Assembly (NCBI GenBank): GCA_963580285.1 | Contig: OY757016.1 | Coordinates: 43,663,124-43,727,123, forward strand | Length of the DNA stretch: 64,000 bases | Direction of reading: 5' to 3' | From: Lucinisca nassula | Lineage: Eukaryota; Mollusca; Bivalvia; Lucinida; Lucinidae | Part shown: in pieces, positions 31,735 to 43,565 of the stretch | Position numbering within the stretch: position 1 is the stretch's first letter | Layout of the letters: the number at the start of each line of letters is the position of its first letter | Position numbers and translations under genes: made by a program | Notes under the pieces: model-generated | Database searches by the model: none | Told to the model about the DNA's origin: nothing | Seen by the model: only the letters and a program-made list of their open reading frames with translations

Positions 31735-34700
31735 TCTCCCCCGTTTTTGACTGCTAAGTATAACCTTGACATTGGCGGTATTGAGCACATCATCTAATGA
31801 CCGGCCCCGATAGCTCAGTTGGTAGAGTGTCCGCTCTGGGGAACGGGAGGTCTCGGGTCGCGACATACCAAAGTCGTTAAAAATGGTACTAGCTGCTCCT
31901 TGCTTGGCACTCAGATTTACGGGGTAGAGCTGGGACTGGTCGATCCAGTGTCAGGATAATGTGACTGGGTGTGGTATCATGTAATGTGTCTGGGACATGA
32001 TACTTCAGTGAGGCAGCACTATAAAAGTGAGCATTGAGCTCCCTGTCGCAACCAGAAAATGTCGTGATATGACTGAAAAATTGTTGAAAGCGATGTTTAA
32101 CCAGAATTCACACACACACATCATCTAATGCAGATGAACATTTCTGCATAGTAACTTTAAAAATGTTCATAGAAAAATAAAAAAGTTATTGGCCGTAAAC
32201 AAAAAAAGCACTTTTTTACCTTTGACCTCTAAGTATGGCATTGACCTTTGAGGTACAACACATCGTCTCAGCTAATTTTCCATGAGGAATCCATATATGA
32301 AATTTCAAAACCCTAGCATACACGATTGTAAAGTTATGCTATGCATCACTTTTAGCATACATTACAATGGGCACAAATTACCAAAATGACAAAGGGCCAT
32401 AACTCACAAAGTATTTTTCGGAATTTTGTCATAAGTTAATCAGTTCATCTACTCATCACAACCAATCTATTCACCAACTTTCAAGGCTCTAGCTCCAATA
32501 GTTTTTGAGATATCTTGCTGACAAGATTTTATTAAAAAAAATTTCAAAAGGCAATAACTCTTGAAAGGGGCATAATCAAGACGAGAAAAAAAATACGCGT
32601 CAGCTAATTTTCCATGAGGAATCCATATATGAAATTTCAAAACCCTAGCATACACGGTTCTAAAGTTATGCTATGCATCACTTTTAGCATACATTACAAT
32701 GGGCACAAATTACCAAAATGACAAAGGGCCATAACTCACAAAGTATTTTTCGGAATTCTGTCAAAAGTTAATCAGTTCATATACTCATCGCCACCAATAT
32801 ACTCAACAACTTTCAAGGCTCTAGCTCCAATAGTGTTTTAGATATTTTGCTGACAAGATTTCATTAAAAAAAACTTTCAAAGGGCAATAACTCTTGAAAG
32901 GGGCATAATCCGGATGAGAAAAAAATACGCGTCAGCTGATTTTCCATGAGGAATCCATATATGAAATTTCAAAACCCTAGCATACACGGTTCTAAAGTTA
33001 TGCTATGCATCACTTTTAGAAACATTACAATGGGCACAAATTACCAAAATGACAAAGGGCCATAACTCACAAAGTATTTTTCGGAATTTTGTCATAAGTT
33101 AATCAGTTCTTCTACTCATCACAACCAATCTATTCACCAACTTTCAAGGCTCTAGCTCCAATAGTTTTTGAGATATCTTGCTGACAAGATTTTATTAAAA
33201 AAATTTCAAAGGGCAATAACTCTTGAAAGGGGCATAATCCGGACGAGAAAAAAAATATGCGTCAGCTAATTTTCCATGAGGAATCCATATATGAAATTTC
33301 AAAACCCTAGCATACACGGTTCTAAAGTTATGCTATGCATCACTTTTAGCATACATTACAATTGGCACAAATTACCAAAATGACAAAGGGCCATAACTCA
33401 CAAAGTATTTTTCGGAATTTTGTCAAAAGTTAATCAGTTCATCTACTCATCAACACCAATATATTCACTAACTTTCAAGGCTCTAGCTCCAATAGTTTTT
33501 GAGATATCTTGCTGACAAGATTTTATTAAAAAAATTTCAAAGGGCAATAACTCTTGAAGGGAGCATAATCTGGACGAGAAAAAAAATACGGGTCAGCTAA
33601 TTTTCCATGAGGAATATATATATATGAAATTTCAAAACCCTAGCATACACGGTTCTTTAGTTATGCTATGCATCAAAAGCGTAACGGACGGGCGATCGAA
33701 CCAAAACTAATATGCCCCTACAACTTTTTCAAAGTTGGAGGCATAATAAGAAAGTTATTGACAGAACACAAAAAAAAGGCTCTATTTTTACCTTTAACCT
33801 CTATTTATGACCTTGACCTTTCAGGTACCAAACTGGGTCATGCGTGCAACACATCATCTCATGGTGGTTAACATTTCTGCCTAGCAATTTCAAAATCCAT
33901 CTAAAAATAAGAAAGTTATTGACCAAACACGAAAAAAAGGCCCCTTTTTACCTTTGACCTCTATGTATGACCTTAACATTTTAGGTACCAAACTGAATCA
34001 TGCATGCAACACATCGTCCCATGATAGTTAACATGTTTGCCAAGTAACTTCAAATTCTATTTAAAAATAAGCAAGTTATTGACAAAACCCGACAAAAGGC
34101 CCCTTTTTTTACCTTTGACCTCTAAGTGTGACCTTGACCTTTGAGGTACCAACCTGGGTCATGCACGCAACACATCGCCTTATATTGGTTAACATTTCTG
34201 CCAAGTGATTTCAAAATCCATCTCAAAATAAGAAAGTTATTGACCAAATACGAAAAAAAGGCCCCTTTTTTGACCTTTGACCTCTAAGTATGACCTTGAC
34301 CTTTGAGGTACCGACCTGCCTCATGTGCACCACACATCGTCTCATGGTTGTTAATAATTATGCCAAGTAATTTTAAAATCCATCTCAAAATTAGAAAGTT
34401 ATTGACCAAATACGAAAAAAAGGCCCCTTTTTTGACCTTTGACCTCTAAGTATGACCTTGACCTTTGAGGTACAGACCTGCCTCATGCGCACCACACATT
34501 GTCTTATGGTTGACAATATTTCTGCCAAGTAATTTTATAATCCATCAAAAAATAAGAAAGTTATTGACCGGACACGATTTGCCCATACATATATATACAT
34601 ACATGTACCAACAAACTTCTAAGGGAGATAATTCAAAAAGTATAAATGCGAGAGTTATAGTTCTTGCGCACTGCACGTCGTCTAATGCTGATTAATATTT

Positions 34701-34862
34701 ATACGAAGTTTCGTGAAGATAGCTCTAACGGTTTTCAAGTTACAGAGCGGACACGAATGTGTGACAGACGGACAGATGGACAGACATACAGACAGACAGA
34801 CGCCCGGGGGAAAAACAATATGTCTCTCCGCAAAAAAAAATTTCGGGGGAGACATAATTCAT
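31735..34862. repeat. Tandem-array element: 333 bp then about 158 bp units
   Basis: 31735-33680 holds about four and a half units of about 333 bp with TCAGCTAATTTTCCATGAGG, ACAAAGGGCCATAACTCAC and GGCAATAACTCTTGAAAGGG. At 33711-33744 a hairpin TATGCCCCTACAACTTTTTC / GTTGGAGGCATA occurs. 33780-34560 holds about five units of the 28430 family. It ends with a GACAGACGGACAG-type microsatellite and TTTCGGGGGAGACATAATTC. Confidence 0.8.
31801..32120 (+). mobile_element. tRNA-derived SINE, fourth type
   Basis: Head GGCCCCGATAGCTCAGTTGG (A box) and TCTCGGGTCGCGAC (weak B box), body with TTGAGCTCCCTGTCGCAACC, ending GAAAGCGATGTTTAACC and a short CA repeat. About 315 bp, inside the array below. The degraded B region argues against a working tRNA gene. 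Confidence 0.8.
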
Positions 34863-34867
34863 GAAAT

Positions 34868-34975
34868 GAATGACAAACAATGAAGATCCTGATCAGATGG
34901 CTTCTGAATCTGATCTGGATCTTCTTTGTTTGAAAGCGAAGACATATCCGGGCTCAGCAGGACAGGGGTTAACCA
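34868..34975. repeat. GATCAG foldback, second subfamily
   Basis: ACAAACAATGAAGATCCTGATCAG and near inverse CTGATCTGGATCTTCTTTGTTTG. Confidence 0.7.
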
Positions 34976-36190
34976 TTGAAGAAGTATGGACATTCTACAG
35001 CAGATGACAAATTTACTTTTTCAGGGAATAATGAGCTTGACATTTCATGCAAATTGTCTCCCAAATGGACCTTCAGGAGCTGTGAAAAAAATCTAGAAAG
35101 AACAAAGTTTTTTTGATTCTTATTTTTCAGAGAACTAGGAATAGACCTTTCTTAATATTATAGCTCATTAATATTAATATATATCCAGAACGAGGCTAAG
35201 CTGGCAAGCATACTTATAAGCTGGCTGAGATTACTAGCAATAAATGTAATGAAAGAGGTAATAACCCTAACATTTTTTTTTTTCTTTAAATCCAAAACCT
35301 CATCTTCAGGAGAAAGTCATATAAGATAAAGGGACAAGTGTTTCAGCTTAGGGTACAGAGGCTGGTTCTCTTACTTTTTTTTCTAAGTTCCTACTTTTGC
35401 TTACCGGTAAGTGTTTTGACACAAAGCCCATTTATTTTGCTATTTTGAATTTTTAAACAAATTCATGGAAAATAATCATGTTAAGATAAGAAATGTAAAC
35501 AACTATATATCACATTTCCTATGCAGAGTGTACTGTACTTCTTCCAATTAAGGCCGCTATCTAAAACAGACAATGGGAGGGTGCTCTCAACTCTAACATC
35601 ACATTGTATACCCGTATTATATGAACTGTGCATCACAAACCTACTTCAAAACATGCGACCAGTGAAGACTCATTTCAGACTGCACATCCACACAGTCTGG
35701 TCAGGACCTTCAATGATGATAGGATAGCCAATTGTCCATTCTGTGGAAAAGTGACTGTCCAGTTGGCTTTCCACTAGTGATGAGTCCATTATTGTCTATT
35801 TACTTTAATTCATTTCATTCTCTTTGAGGCGTGGCTTAATTGTTCTATAGCCTCTATACTATGGGAAAGGAGGTAAACAACAATTCTTGCAAAAATATCT
35901 ATGCGCATGGCTGTTTGAAGCCACTGTCAAATGGACCGAAAGCCGTGCTCAAACAGCAACAACCATGTTCAAATCATGAAATTCACGGGCCGTTTGAACA
36001 TGGATTGTGAGCTTTTGATATCACAAGACGGGCCTTGCTTTGTTACCCGATGTTGAGCGACCTTACATTAATACCCTGAACGTAGCGTTTTAGGGTTGTA
36101 TGATGATATTCAAGATTTTATAAAGGCAAACATTATTGGCAAGTTTCATGAAGCTTGAACCAAAAATGCAGTCTCAAGTACGATTTGACC
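34976..36190. other. Intron; mostly no recognised feature
   Basis: 35735-35780 (TGTGGAAAAGTGACTGTCCA) is distantly related to repeat R. A hairpin pair GCCGTTTGAACATGG / CCATGTTCAAA lies at about 35962-36005. No exon signal. Confidence 0.55.
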
Positions 36191-36194
36191 AATT

Positions 36195-36290
36195 CTGTTT
36201 GTTTGATTTGAGGTTTATACTATTTAGGTCATTTTGGAGACGTTGCTTCCAATTTTGTGGGACTTTTACCCGACATTGAGATGAAAGCTC
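36195..36290 (-). mobile_element. V-type SINE 3' fragment
   Basis: GTTTGATTTGAGGTTTATAC and GGGACTTTTACCCGACATTG. Confidence 0.75.
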
Positions 36291-36564
36291 TGCCCCTTCA
36301 TGTCTGACAGCATTTTTATTTCTGCAGGTTGATGGTTGATTTCAATCATTTCTAATCTGTAGCATGCTTATGGTGGGGAAATTATGAAATAAAAGTAGGT
36401 CGAGTGATGACAATGTTTTTTCTAAAAATAGCCAAAAGAACTTTGACCATGATCCAAACACCCTGAAAGTCTGAATTGCTTGAGATACTGTATTATCCTA
36501 CAGAATATTTGTTTAAAGTTATAATAACCCCTAAAAGGCGGGAAAACCCTGAAGGGGTAGCCTG

Positions 36565-36636
36565 GCAAACAGCATAGGCCCAGATCATACGCCGCAGAAT
36601 GTGGCATCTGATCAGGGTCTGCACTGTTTGCTAACA
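36565..36636. repeat. Hairpin of the GATCAG type
   Basis: GGCAAACAGCATAGGCCCAG and inverse CTGATCAGGGTCTGCACTG, ends about GCCGCAGAATGTGGC. Confidence 0.82.
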
Positions 36637-36659
36637 TCATTTCCTGTCAAATAAAATAC

Positions 36660-38404
36660 CCCTCCTGACCAAGGTATTACAAAAAGAGGACAATTCTGAG
36701 CAAGTCTGATGATGACTGGACGAAAACTGTGGCCTCTAGAGTGTTAACAAGGTTTTTCTATGATTTAACCTCTGACCTACTTTTTGACCCCACATGACAT
36801 ATTTGAATTTGACCTAGATATTGTCAAGATGATCATTCTGAGTAAGTTTGATGACAATAAGACTAAAATTGCAGTCTCTAGAGTGTAAACAAGGTTTTTC
36901 TATGATTTGACCTACTTTTGACCCCACATGACCCATATTTAAATTTGACCTAAATATTGTAGAGATGATCATTCTGAGCAAGTTTGAAGAAGATTTGACC
37001 AAAACTGTGGCCTCTAGAGTGTTAACAAAGTTTTTCTATGATTTGACCTACTGACCTATTTTTTGGCCGACATGACCCAAAATCAAACTTGCCCGAGATA
37101 TTGTCAGGATGATCATTCTGAGCAAGTTTGGGGATGATTGGACCAAAACTGTGGCCTCTAGAGTGTTAACAAGGTTTTTCTATGATTTGACCTACTTTTG
37201 ACCCCACAAGACCCATATTCGAATTTGACCTAGATATTGTAAAGATGATCATTCTGAGCAAGTTTGCTGATGATTTGACCAAAACTGTGGCCTCTAAGAG
37301 TGTTAACAAGGTTTTTCTATGATTTGACCTACTGACCTACTTTTTGACCCAACATGACACATATTGGAACTTGACCGAGATATTGTCAGGATGATCATTT
37401 TGAGCATGTTTGAGGATGATTGGACTAAAACTGTGGCCTCTAGAGTGTTAACAAGGTTTTTCTATGATTTGACCTACTGACCTATTTTTTTTGGCAGACA
37501 TGACCCAAAATCATACTTGACCGAGATATTGTCAGGATGATCGTTCTGAGCAAGTTTGGGGATGATTGGACCAAAACTGTGGCCTCTAGAGTACAAACGA
37601 GGTTTTTCTGTGGTTTGACCTACTTTTTGACCCAAAATGACACATATTCGAACTTGACCGAGATATTGTCAGGATGATCATTCTGAGCAAGTTTGAGGAT
37701 GACTGGACCAAAACTGTGGCCTCTAGAATGTTAACTAGGTTTTTCTATGATCTGACCTACTGACCTACTTTTTGATCTGAAATGACACATATTCAAACTT
37801 GGCCGAGATATTGTCAGGATGAACATTCTGACCAAGTTTGAGGAAGATTGGACAAAAACTTTGGCCTCTAGAGTGTTAACAAGGTTTTTCTATGATATGA
37901 CCTACTGACCTACTTTTTGACCCGACATGACCCATATTCAAACCTGACCGAGATATTGTCAGGATGATCATTCTGAGCAAGTTTGAGGATGATTGGACCA
38001 AAACTGTGGCCTCTAGAGTGCTAACAAGGGTTTTCTGTGGTTTGACCTACTGACCTACTTTTTGACCCGACATGACCCATATTCGATCTTGACCAAGATA
38101 TTATCAAGATGATCATCCTGAGCAAGCTTGAGGATGATTGGACCAAAATTGTGGCCTCTAGAGTGTCAACAAGGTTTTCCTTTGATTTGACCTGGTTACC
38201 TACTTTTTGACCCGACATGACCCATATTCAAACTTGACCGACATATTGTCATGATGACCATTCTGACCAAGTTTGATGATGATTGGATCAAAACTGTGGC
38301 CTCTAGAGTGTTAACAAGAAAAGTTTACGCACGCACAATGAACGACGACGCCGGACATCTCACAGTTACAAAAGCTCAACATGACCTTCAGTCAGGTGAG
38401 CTAA
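36660..38404. mobile_element. Array-bearing element, about 145 bp units, left end missing
   Basis: About 11-12 units with TGTGGCCTCTAGAGTGTTAAC, GATTTGACCTACTGACC and GAGATATTGTCAGGATGATC; the same monomer family as 16800-17720. It ends with ACGCACGCACAATG, the hairpin AGCTCAACATGACCTTCAGTC and GGTGAGCTAA at 38404. No CAAGAG left terminus. Confidence 0.8.
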
Positions 38405-38698
38405 AAAAATACGGGTCAACAATTTTTTCATGAGGAATCCATACATTAAATTTCAAAACACAAGCATGCATGGTTCTTAAGTTATGCTATGCACTTGTAA
38501 GCGACAGGATTTAATGGCCAAAAATTGCAAAGGGCAATAACTCCCAACAGAATTGCATTTTTTTTTTAAATTTAATCAGGTGATCTCCTCCTCAGTCCAG
38601 ATTAGTACACATAGTGTCAAGGCTCTAGCTCATATACTTTTTCAGATATTTTGCTAACGAGATTCCCATGTTATCTAATTAAAATGGAAATAACTCAA
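38405..38698. repeat. P-type 320 bp repeat, left portion
   Basis: ATACGGGTCAACAATTTTTTCATGAGG to AATGGAAATAACTCAA; continues at 42066 after the inserted element. Confidence 0.75.
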
Positions 38699-41600
38699 CA
38701 AGAGGGCCCAGAGGGCCCTGGTTCGCTCACCTGATCCAAAGCATAACAAGGGGGCCCCGGGCAGGGTCAATTTTGGTCCCAGAGCTAAAATTTGAACAAT
38801 CTTGGTAGAGGTCCACAAGATGAAGCTTCATATCGAATATGAAAGACCTGGGCTTTCTGGTTTCAGAGAAGAAGATTTTAAAGGTTTACCCTGCATATAG
38901 AAGTCTATGTAAAACAAGATTTTCCCTATATAAGTCTATGTTAAACCAAAGGGCCCCGGAGCGGGGGCATTTTTGGCCCCAGGGCTATAATTTGAACCAT
39001 CTTGGTAGAGGTCCACTAGCTGAAGCTTCATAACAAATATCAAAGACCAAGTAGCTCATATCTAATGAGCTCTTGCAAAGACCTAAGCCTTGTGTTTCAG
39101 AGAAGATGATTTTTAAAGATTTTCCCTATATAAGTCTATGTAAAACCAAAGGGCCACATGGCGGGGGCATTTTTGGTCTCAGGGCTATAATTTGAACAAT
39201 CTTTATAGAGGTCCACTAGCTGAAGCTTCATAACAAATATCGAAGACCTAAGCCTTGTGGTTTCAGAGAAGAAGATTTTTCAAGATTTTCCCTATACAAG
39301 TCTATGTAAAACCAAAGGGCCCCTGAGCGGGGGCATTTTTGGCCCCAGGGCTATAATTTGAACAATCTTGGTAGAGGTCCACAAGATGAAGCTTCATACC
39401 AAATATCAAAGACCTGGGCCTTGCAGTTTCAGAGAAGAAGATTTTTCAAGATTTTCCCTATATAAGCCTATGTAAAACAAAGGGGCTCTGTTGCGGGGGC
39501 ATTTTTGGCCCCAGCACTATAATTTGAACAATCTTGGTAGGGGTCTACTAGATGAAGCTTCATACCAAATATCTAAGACCTGGGCCTTGCGGTTTCAGAG
39601 AAGAAGATTTTTCAAGATTTTCCCTATATAAGCCCATGTAAAATCAAAGGGCCCCCATGGGGGGAGGGGGGGGGGGCATTTTTAGCTCCAGCACTATAAT
39701 TTGAACAATCTTGGTAGGGGTCCACTAGATGAAGCTTCATACCAAATATCAAAGACCTGGGCCCTGCAGTTTCAGAGAAGAAGATTTTTAAAGATTTTCC
39801 CTATATAAGCCTATGTAAAACAAAAGGGCCCTGGTGCGGGGGCATTTTTGGCCACAGCACTATAACTTGAACAATCTTGGTAGGGGTCCACTAGATGAAG
39901 CTTCATACCAAATATCAAAGACCTGGGCCTTGCGGTTTCACAGAAGAAGATTTTTCAAGATTTTCCCTATATAAGCCAATGTAAAACCAAAGGGCCCCCG
40001 TGCGGGGGCATTTTTAGCTTCAGCACTATAATTTGAACAATCTTGGTAGGGGTCCACTAGATAAAGCTTCATACCAAATATCAAAGACCTGGGCCTTGCG
40101 GTTTCAGAGAAGAAGATTTTTATAGATTTTCCCTATATAAGCCCATGTAAAACCAAAGGGCCCCGGTGCGGGGGCATTTTTGGCCCCAGCACTATTATTT
40201 GAACAATCTTGGTAGGGGTCCACTAGATGAAGCTTCATACCAAATATCAAAGACCTGGGCCTTGCGGTTTCAGAGAAGAAGATTTTTCAAGATTTTCCCT
40301 ATATAAGCCTATGTAAAACAAAGGGGCTCTGTTGCGGGGGCATTTTTGGCCCCAGCACTATAATTTGAACAATCTTGGTAGGGGTCTACTAGATGAAGCT
40401 TCATACCAAATATCTAAGACCTGGGCCTTGCGGTTTCAGAGAAGAAGATTTTTCAAGATTTTCCCTATATAAGCCCATGTAAAATCAAAGGGCCCCCATG
40501 GGGGGGAGGGGGGGGGGGGGCATTTTTAGCTCCAGCACTATAATTTGAACAATCTTGGTAGGGGTCCACTAGATGAAGCTTCATACCAAATATCAAAGAC
40601 CTGGGCCCTGCAGTTTCAGAGAAGAAGATTTTTAAAGATTTTCCCTATATAAGCCTATGTAAAACAAAAGGGCCCTGGTGCGGGGGCATTTTTGGCCACA
40701 GCACTATAACTTGAACAATCTTGGTAGGGGTCCACTAGATGAAGCTTCATACCAAATATCAAAGACCTGGGCCTTGCGGTTTCACAGAAGAAGATTTTTC
40801 AAGATTTTCCCTATATAAGCCAATGTAAAACCAAAGGGCCCCCGTGCGGGGGCATTTTTAGCTTCAGCACTATAATTTGAACAATCTTGGTAGGGGTCCA
40901 CTAGATAAAGCTTCATACCAAATATCAAAGACCTGGGCCTTGCGGTTTCAGAGAAGAAGATTTTTATAGATTTTCCCTATATAAGCCTATGTAAAACCAA
41001 AGGGCCCCGGTGCGGGGGCATTTTTGGCCCCAGCACTATTATTTGAACAATCTTGGTAGGGGTCCACTAGATGAAGCTTCATACCAAATATCAAAGACCT
41101 GGGCCTTGCGGTTTCAGAGAAGAAGATTTTTCAAGATTTTCCCTATATAAGCCCATGTAAAACCAAAGGGGCCCCATGCGGGGGCATTTTTAGCTCCAGC
41201 ACTATAATTTGAACAATCTTGGTAGGGGTCCACTAGATGAAGCTTCATACCAAATATCAAAGTTCTGGGCCTTGCGGTTTCAGAGAAGAAGATTTTTAAA
41301 GATTTTCCCTATATAAGCCCATGTAAAACCAAAGGGCCTCCGTGCGGGGGCAATTTTGGCCCCAGCACTATAATTTGAACAATCTTGGTAGGGGTCCACT
41401 AGATGAAGCTTCATACCAAATATCAAAGACCTGGGCCTTGCGGTTTCAGAGAAGAAGATTTTTAAAGATTTTCCCTATATAAGCCCATGTAAAACCAAAG
41501 GGGCCCCGTGCGGGGGCATTTTTAGCTCCAGCACTATAATTTGAACAATCTTGGTAGGGGTCCACTAGATGAAGCTTCATACCAAATATCAAAGTTCTGG

Positions 41601-42065
41601 GCCTTGCGGTTTCAGAGAAGAAGATTTTTAAAGATTTTCCCTATATAGGCCCATGTAAAACCAAAGGGCCCCCGTGCGGGGGCAATTTTGGCCCCAGCAC
41701 TATAATTTGAACAATCTTGGTAGGGGTCCACTAGATGAAGCTTCATACCAAATATCAAAGACCTGGGCCTTGCGGTTTCAGAGAAGAAGATTTTTTAAGT
41801 ATTCGGTGAAAAAAATCTATTTTTAGCTACTGTGACCTATATGTGCAACGGACCGGAACCATTTGAACAACTTTGAAAGGGGACCACCTAAGGATCATTC
41901 CTGTGAAGTTTGGTCAAAATGCCATCAGTGGTTTTGGAGGAGATGTCGTTTGAAGAAAAGTTTACGGACGCACGGACGCACGCACGGACGCACGCACGCA
42001 CGACGGACGACGGACAAAAAGTGATCCCAAAAGCTCACCTTGTCACTACGTGACAGGTGAGCTAA
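38699..42065. mobile_element. Array-bearing Helentron-like element with higher-order repeat
   Basis: Left end CAAGAGGGCCCAGAGGGCCC; right hairpin CTCACCTTGTCACTACGTGA, then GGTGAGCTAA. About 18 units of about 168 bp with CACTATAATTTGAACAATCT and TAGATGAAGCTTCATACC. A block at about 39480-40310 is repeated at 40320-41150 with 840-base spacing. A diverged final unit (41800-41940) and an ACGGACGC microsatellite (41965-42015) precede the right end. Confidence 0.85.
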
Positions 42066-42602
42066 AAAGGGGAGATAATTCAGATAAGAAAAAAAAAACA
42101 GGTCAACTCTTTTTTTCATGAGTAATCCATATATGAAATTTCAAAACACTAGCATACATGGTTGTTAAGTTATGAGATGCACTTGTAAGCAACAGGATCA
42201 AATGGCCAGAAATTGCTAAGAGCAATAACTCCAACAAAATTGCATATTATTTTTTTTTAATTTAATCAGGTGATCTCCTTCTCAGTCAAAATCAGTATTA
42301 CAAATTTCAAGGCTCTAGCTCAATCACTTTTTCATATATCTTGCTAACACGATTCCTATGTTATCTAATTAAAATGGAAATAGCTCAAAAAGGGGAGATA
42401 ATTCAGATAAGAAAAAATACGAGTCAACTATTTTTTCATGAGGAACCCATATATGAAATTTCAAAACACTGGCATACATGGTTCTTAAATTATGCAATGC
42501 ACAAGAAAGTGTGACGAACGAACGAACAAATGAGCAAAGGAACGAACGGACAAGCTAGAAGCAATATGCCCCCCAACTTTTCCAAAGTTGGGGGCATAAA
42601 AA
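42066..42602. repeat. P-type 320 bp repeat, right portion, with terminal GGGGGCATA hairpin
   Basis: AAAGGGGAGATAATTCAGATAAG, TCATGAGTAATCCATATATG and a closing hairpin TATGCCCCCCAACTTTTCC / GGAAAGTTGGGGGCATA at 42566-42598, preceded by an AACGAACGAAC microsatellite. Confidence 0.78.
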
Positions 42603-42818
42603 CTAAGGAAAATAGCCATATGATACAGAATTTCACACTTATGAAGTACTAAGAAACTAGTCATATGACAAAAACAATTTCACACTCCTGGCCATTTCAT
42701 ATGAAATACTAAGGAAAATGGTCATATGACAAAAACAATTTCACACTTTTGCCCACTTCATATGAAAATTTATGAAACAAGCTTGGTTAGTAATGTCATA
42801 TCAAATGACCACCTTTTT

Positions 42819-43050
42819 AACCATTAAGACATCAAGAAAAACTACATCTGTAAATGTCGTCTGCTTATGTCGTCTGCTAAATTATTTTGCAAACTTTTTA
42901 AAAATATATTTTTGCGTACAGGCAAACAGTGTGGATCCAAATCAGACTGCTCCTCTGATTTGGGTCCACGCTGTTTGCAAAAATGACTTTTAAAGTAACC
43001 AGCAGACGTCAAAGCAGACAACAATTGCCTTGATTGGCATTTTATGGGTT
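42819..43050. mobile_element. Foldback MITE, family F (copy 4, reverse)
   Basis: TTAACCATTAAGACATCAAG to GGCATTTTATGGGTTAA; hairpin 42920-42978, loop partly deleted. It ends about 25 bases from the donor of the next exon. Confidence 0.8.
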
Positions 43051-43072
43051 AAGGTATTGACTGACTACTTAC

Positions 43073-43222
43073 TGGTTGGTTTACTCATCAAGCCTACACC
43101 GTAGCGGTTGACAGCTCTTAATCTAAACCGATATGATACGCCAGCCTTCAACCCAGGAATGACAAACTGTCGCCGCTGTCCATCATTAAGACCAGGTATC
43201 ACTGTATCAATATGGCGCACAT
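43073..43222 (-). CDS. CNTN-like: Contactin-like gene, most 5' exon seen: second half of FN3-1
   Basis: 150 nt on the minus strand, acceptor TTTGTCTTTCAG, donor GTAAGT. After a split first codon it reads VRHIDTVIPGLNDGQRRQFV, then IPGLKAGVSYRFRLRAVNRYGVG and ends SKPT plus one base. I.GL..G..Y.FR..A.N..G.G is a standard FN3 E-G region. Phase 1 on both sides; the split codon joins the 31493-31587 exon as Ser. The preceding exon was not found in 43223-64000, so the intron upstream is at least 20.8 kb or the exon is missed. Confidence 0.92.
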
Positions 43223-43379
43223 CTGAAAGACAAACAAAAATTTCTCGTGATAATGGCAAGGTCATGTGGCAAGCTCCAGCAACAGCAGAATACAACAAGA
43301 TGTGTTTGTGAAACACTGATGCCCCCAGACAGCGCATGTTAAATATGAAAGCAGTATCACTAAGCAATCAAAAGGTATG

Positions 43380-43565
43380 GCCAATGTTCAAGTCTTAAAA
43401 AAGAAGGTCAAGGTAACAAGGTAAAAAATTATGGGATTGTTGAAAAGGTCTTGTGACATAGTATGCACATGTGAAATATGAAAGCCCTATCACTTACCAA
43501 TTGAAAGTTATGGCCAATGTTAAAGTTTTTAAAAAGTAGGTCAAACGTCAAGGTCACAAGTCAAA
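43380..43565. repeat. Q-type repeat, left portion
   Basis: GTCAAGGTAACAAGGT, CATGTGAAATATGAAAGCCC and AAAGTTATGGCCAATGTTAA match 63420-63660. It is cut at 43565 and resumes at 47215. Confidence 0.75.

Noticed and set aside
31801..31880. Possible tRNA gene
   Set aside because: B box and acceptor pairing are poor and SINE body sequence follows.
35521..35727. Possible reverse-transcriptase remnant
   Set aside because: Only 68 codons and no recognisable motif; the nearby similarity to repeat R is too short to decide.
38699..42065. CRISPR-like regularly spaced repeats
   Set aside because: Repeats are contiguous monomers of about 168 bp without unique spacers, in a eukaryotic context.
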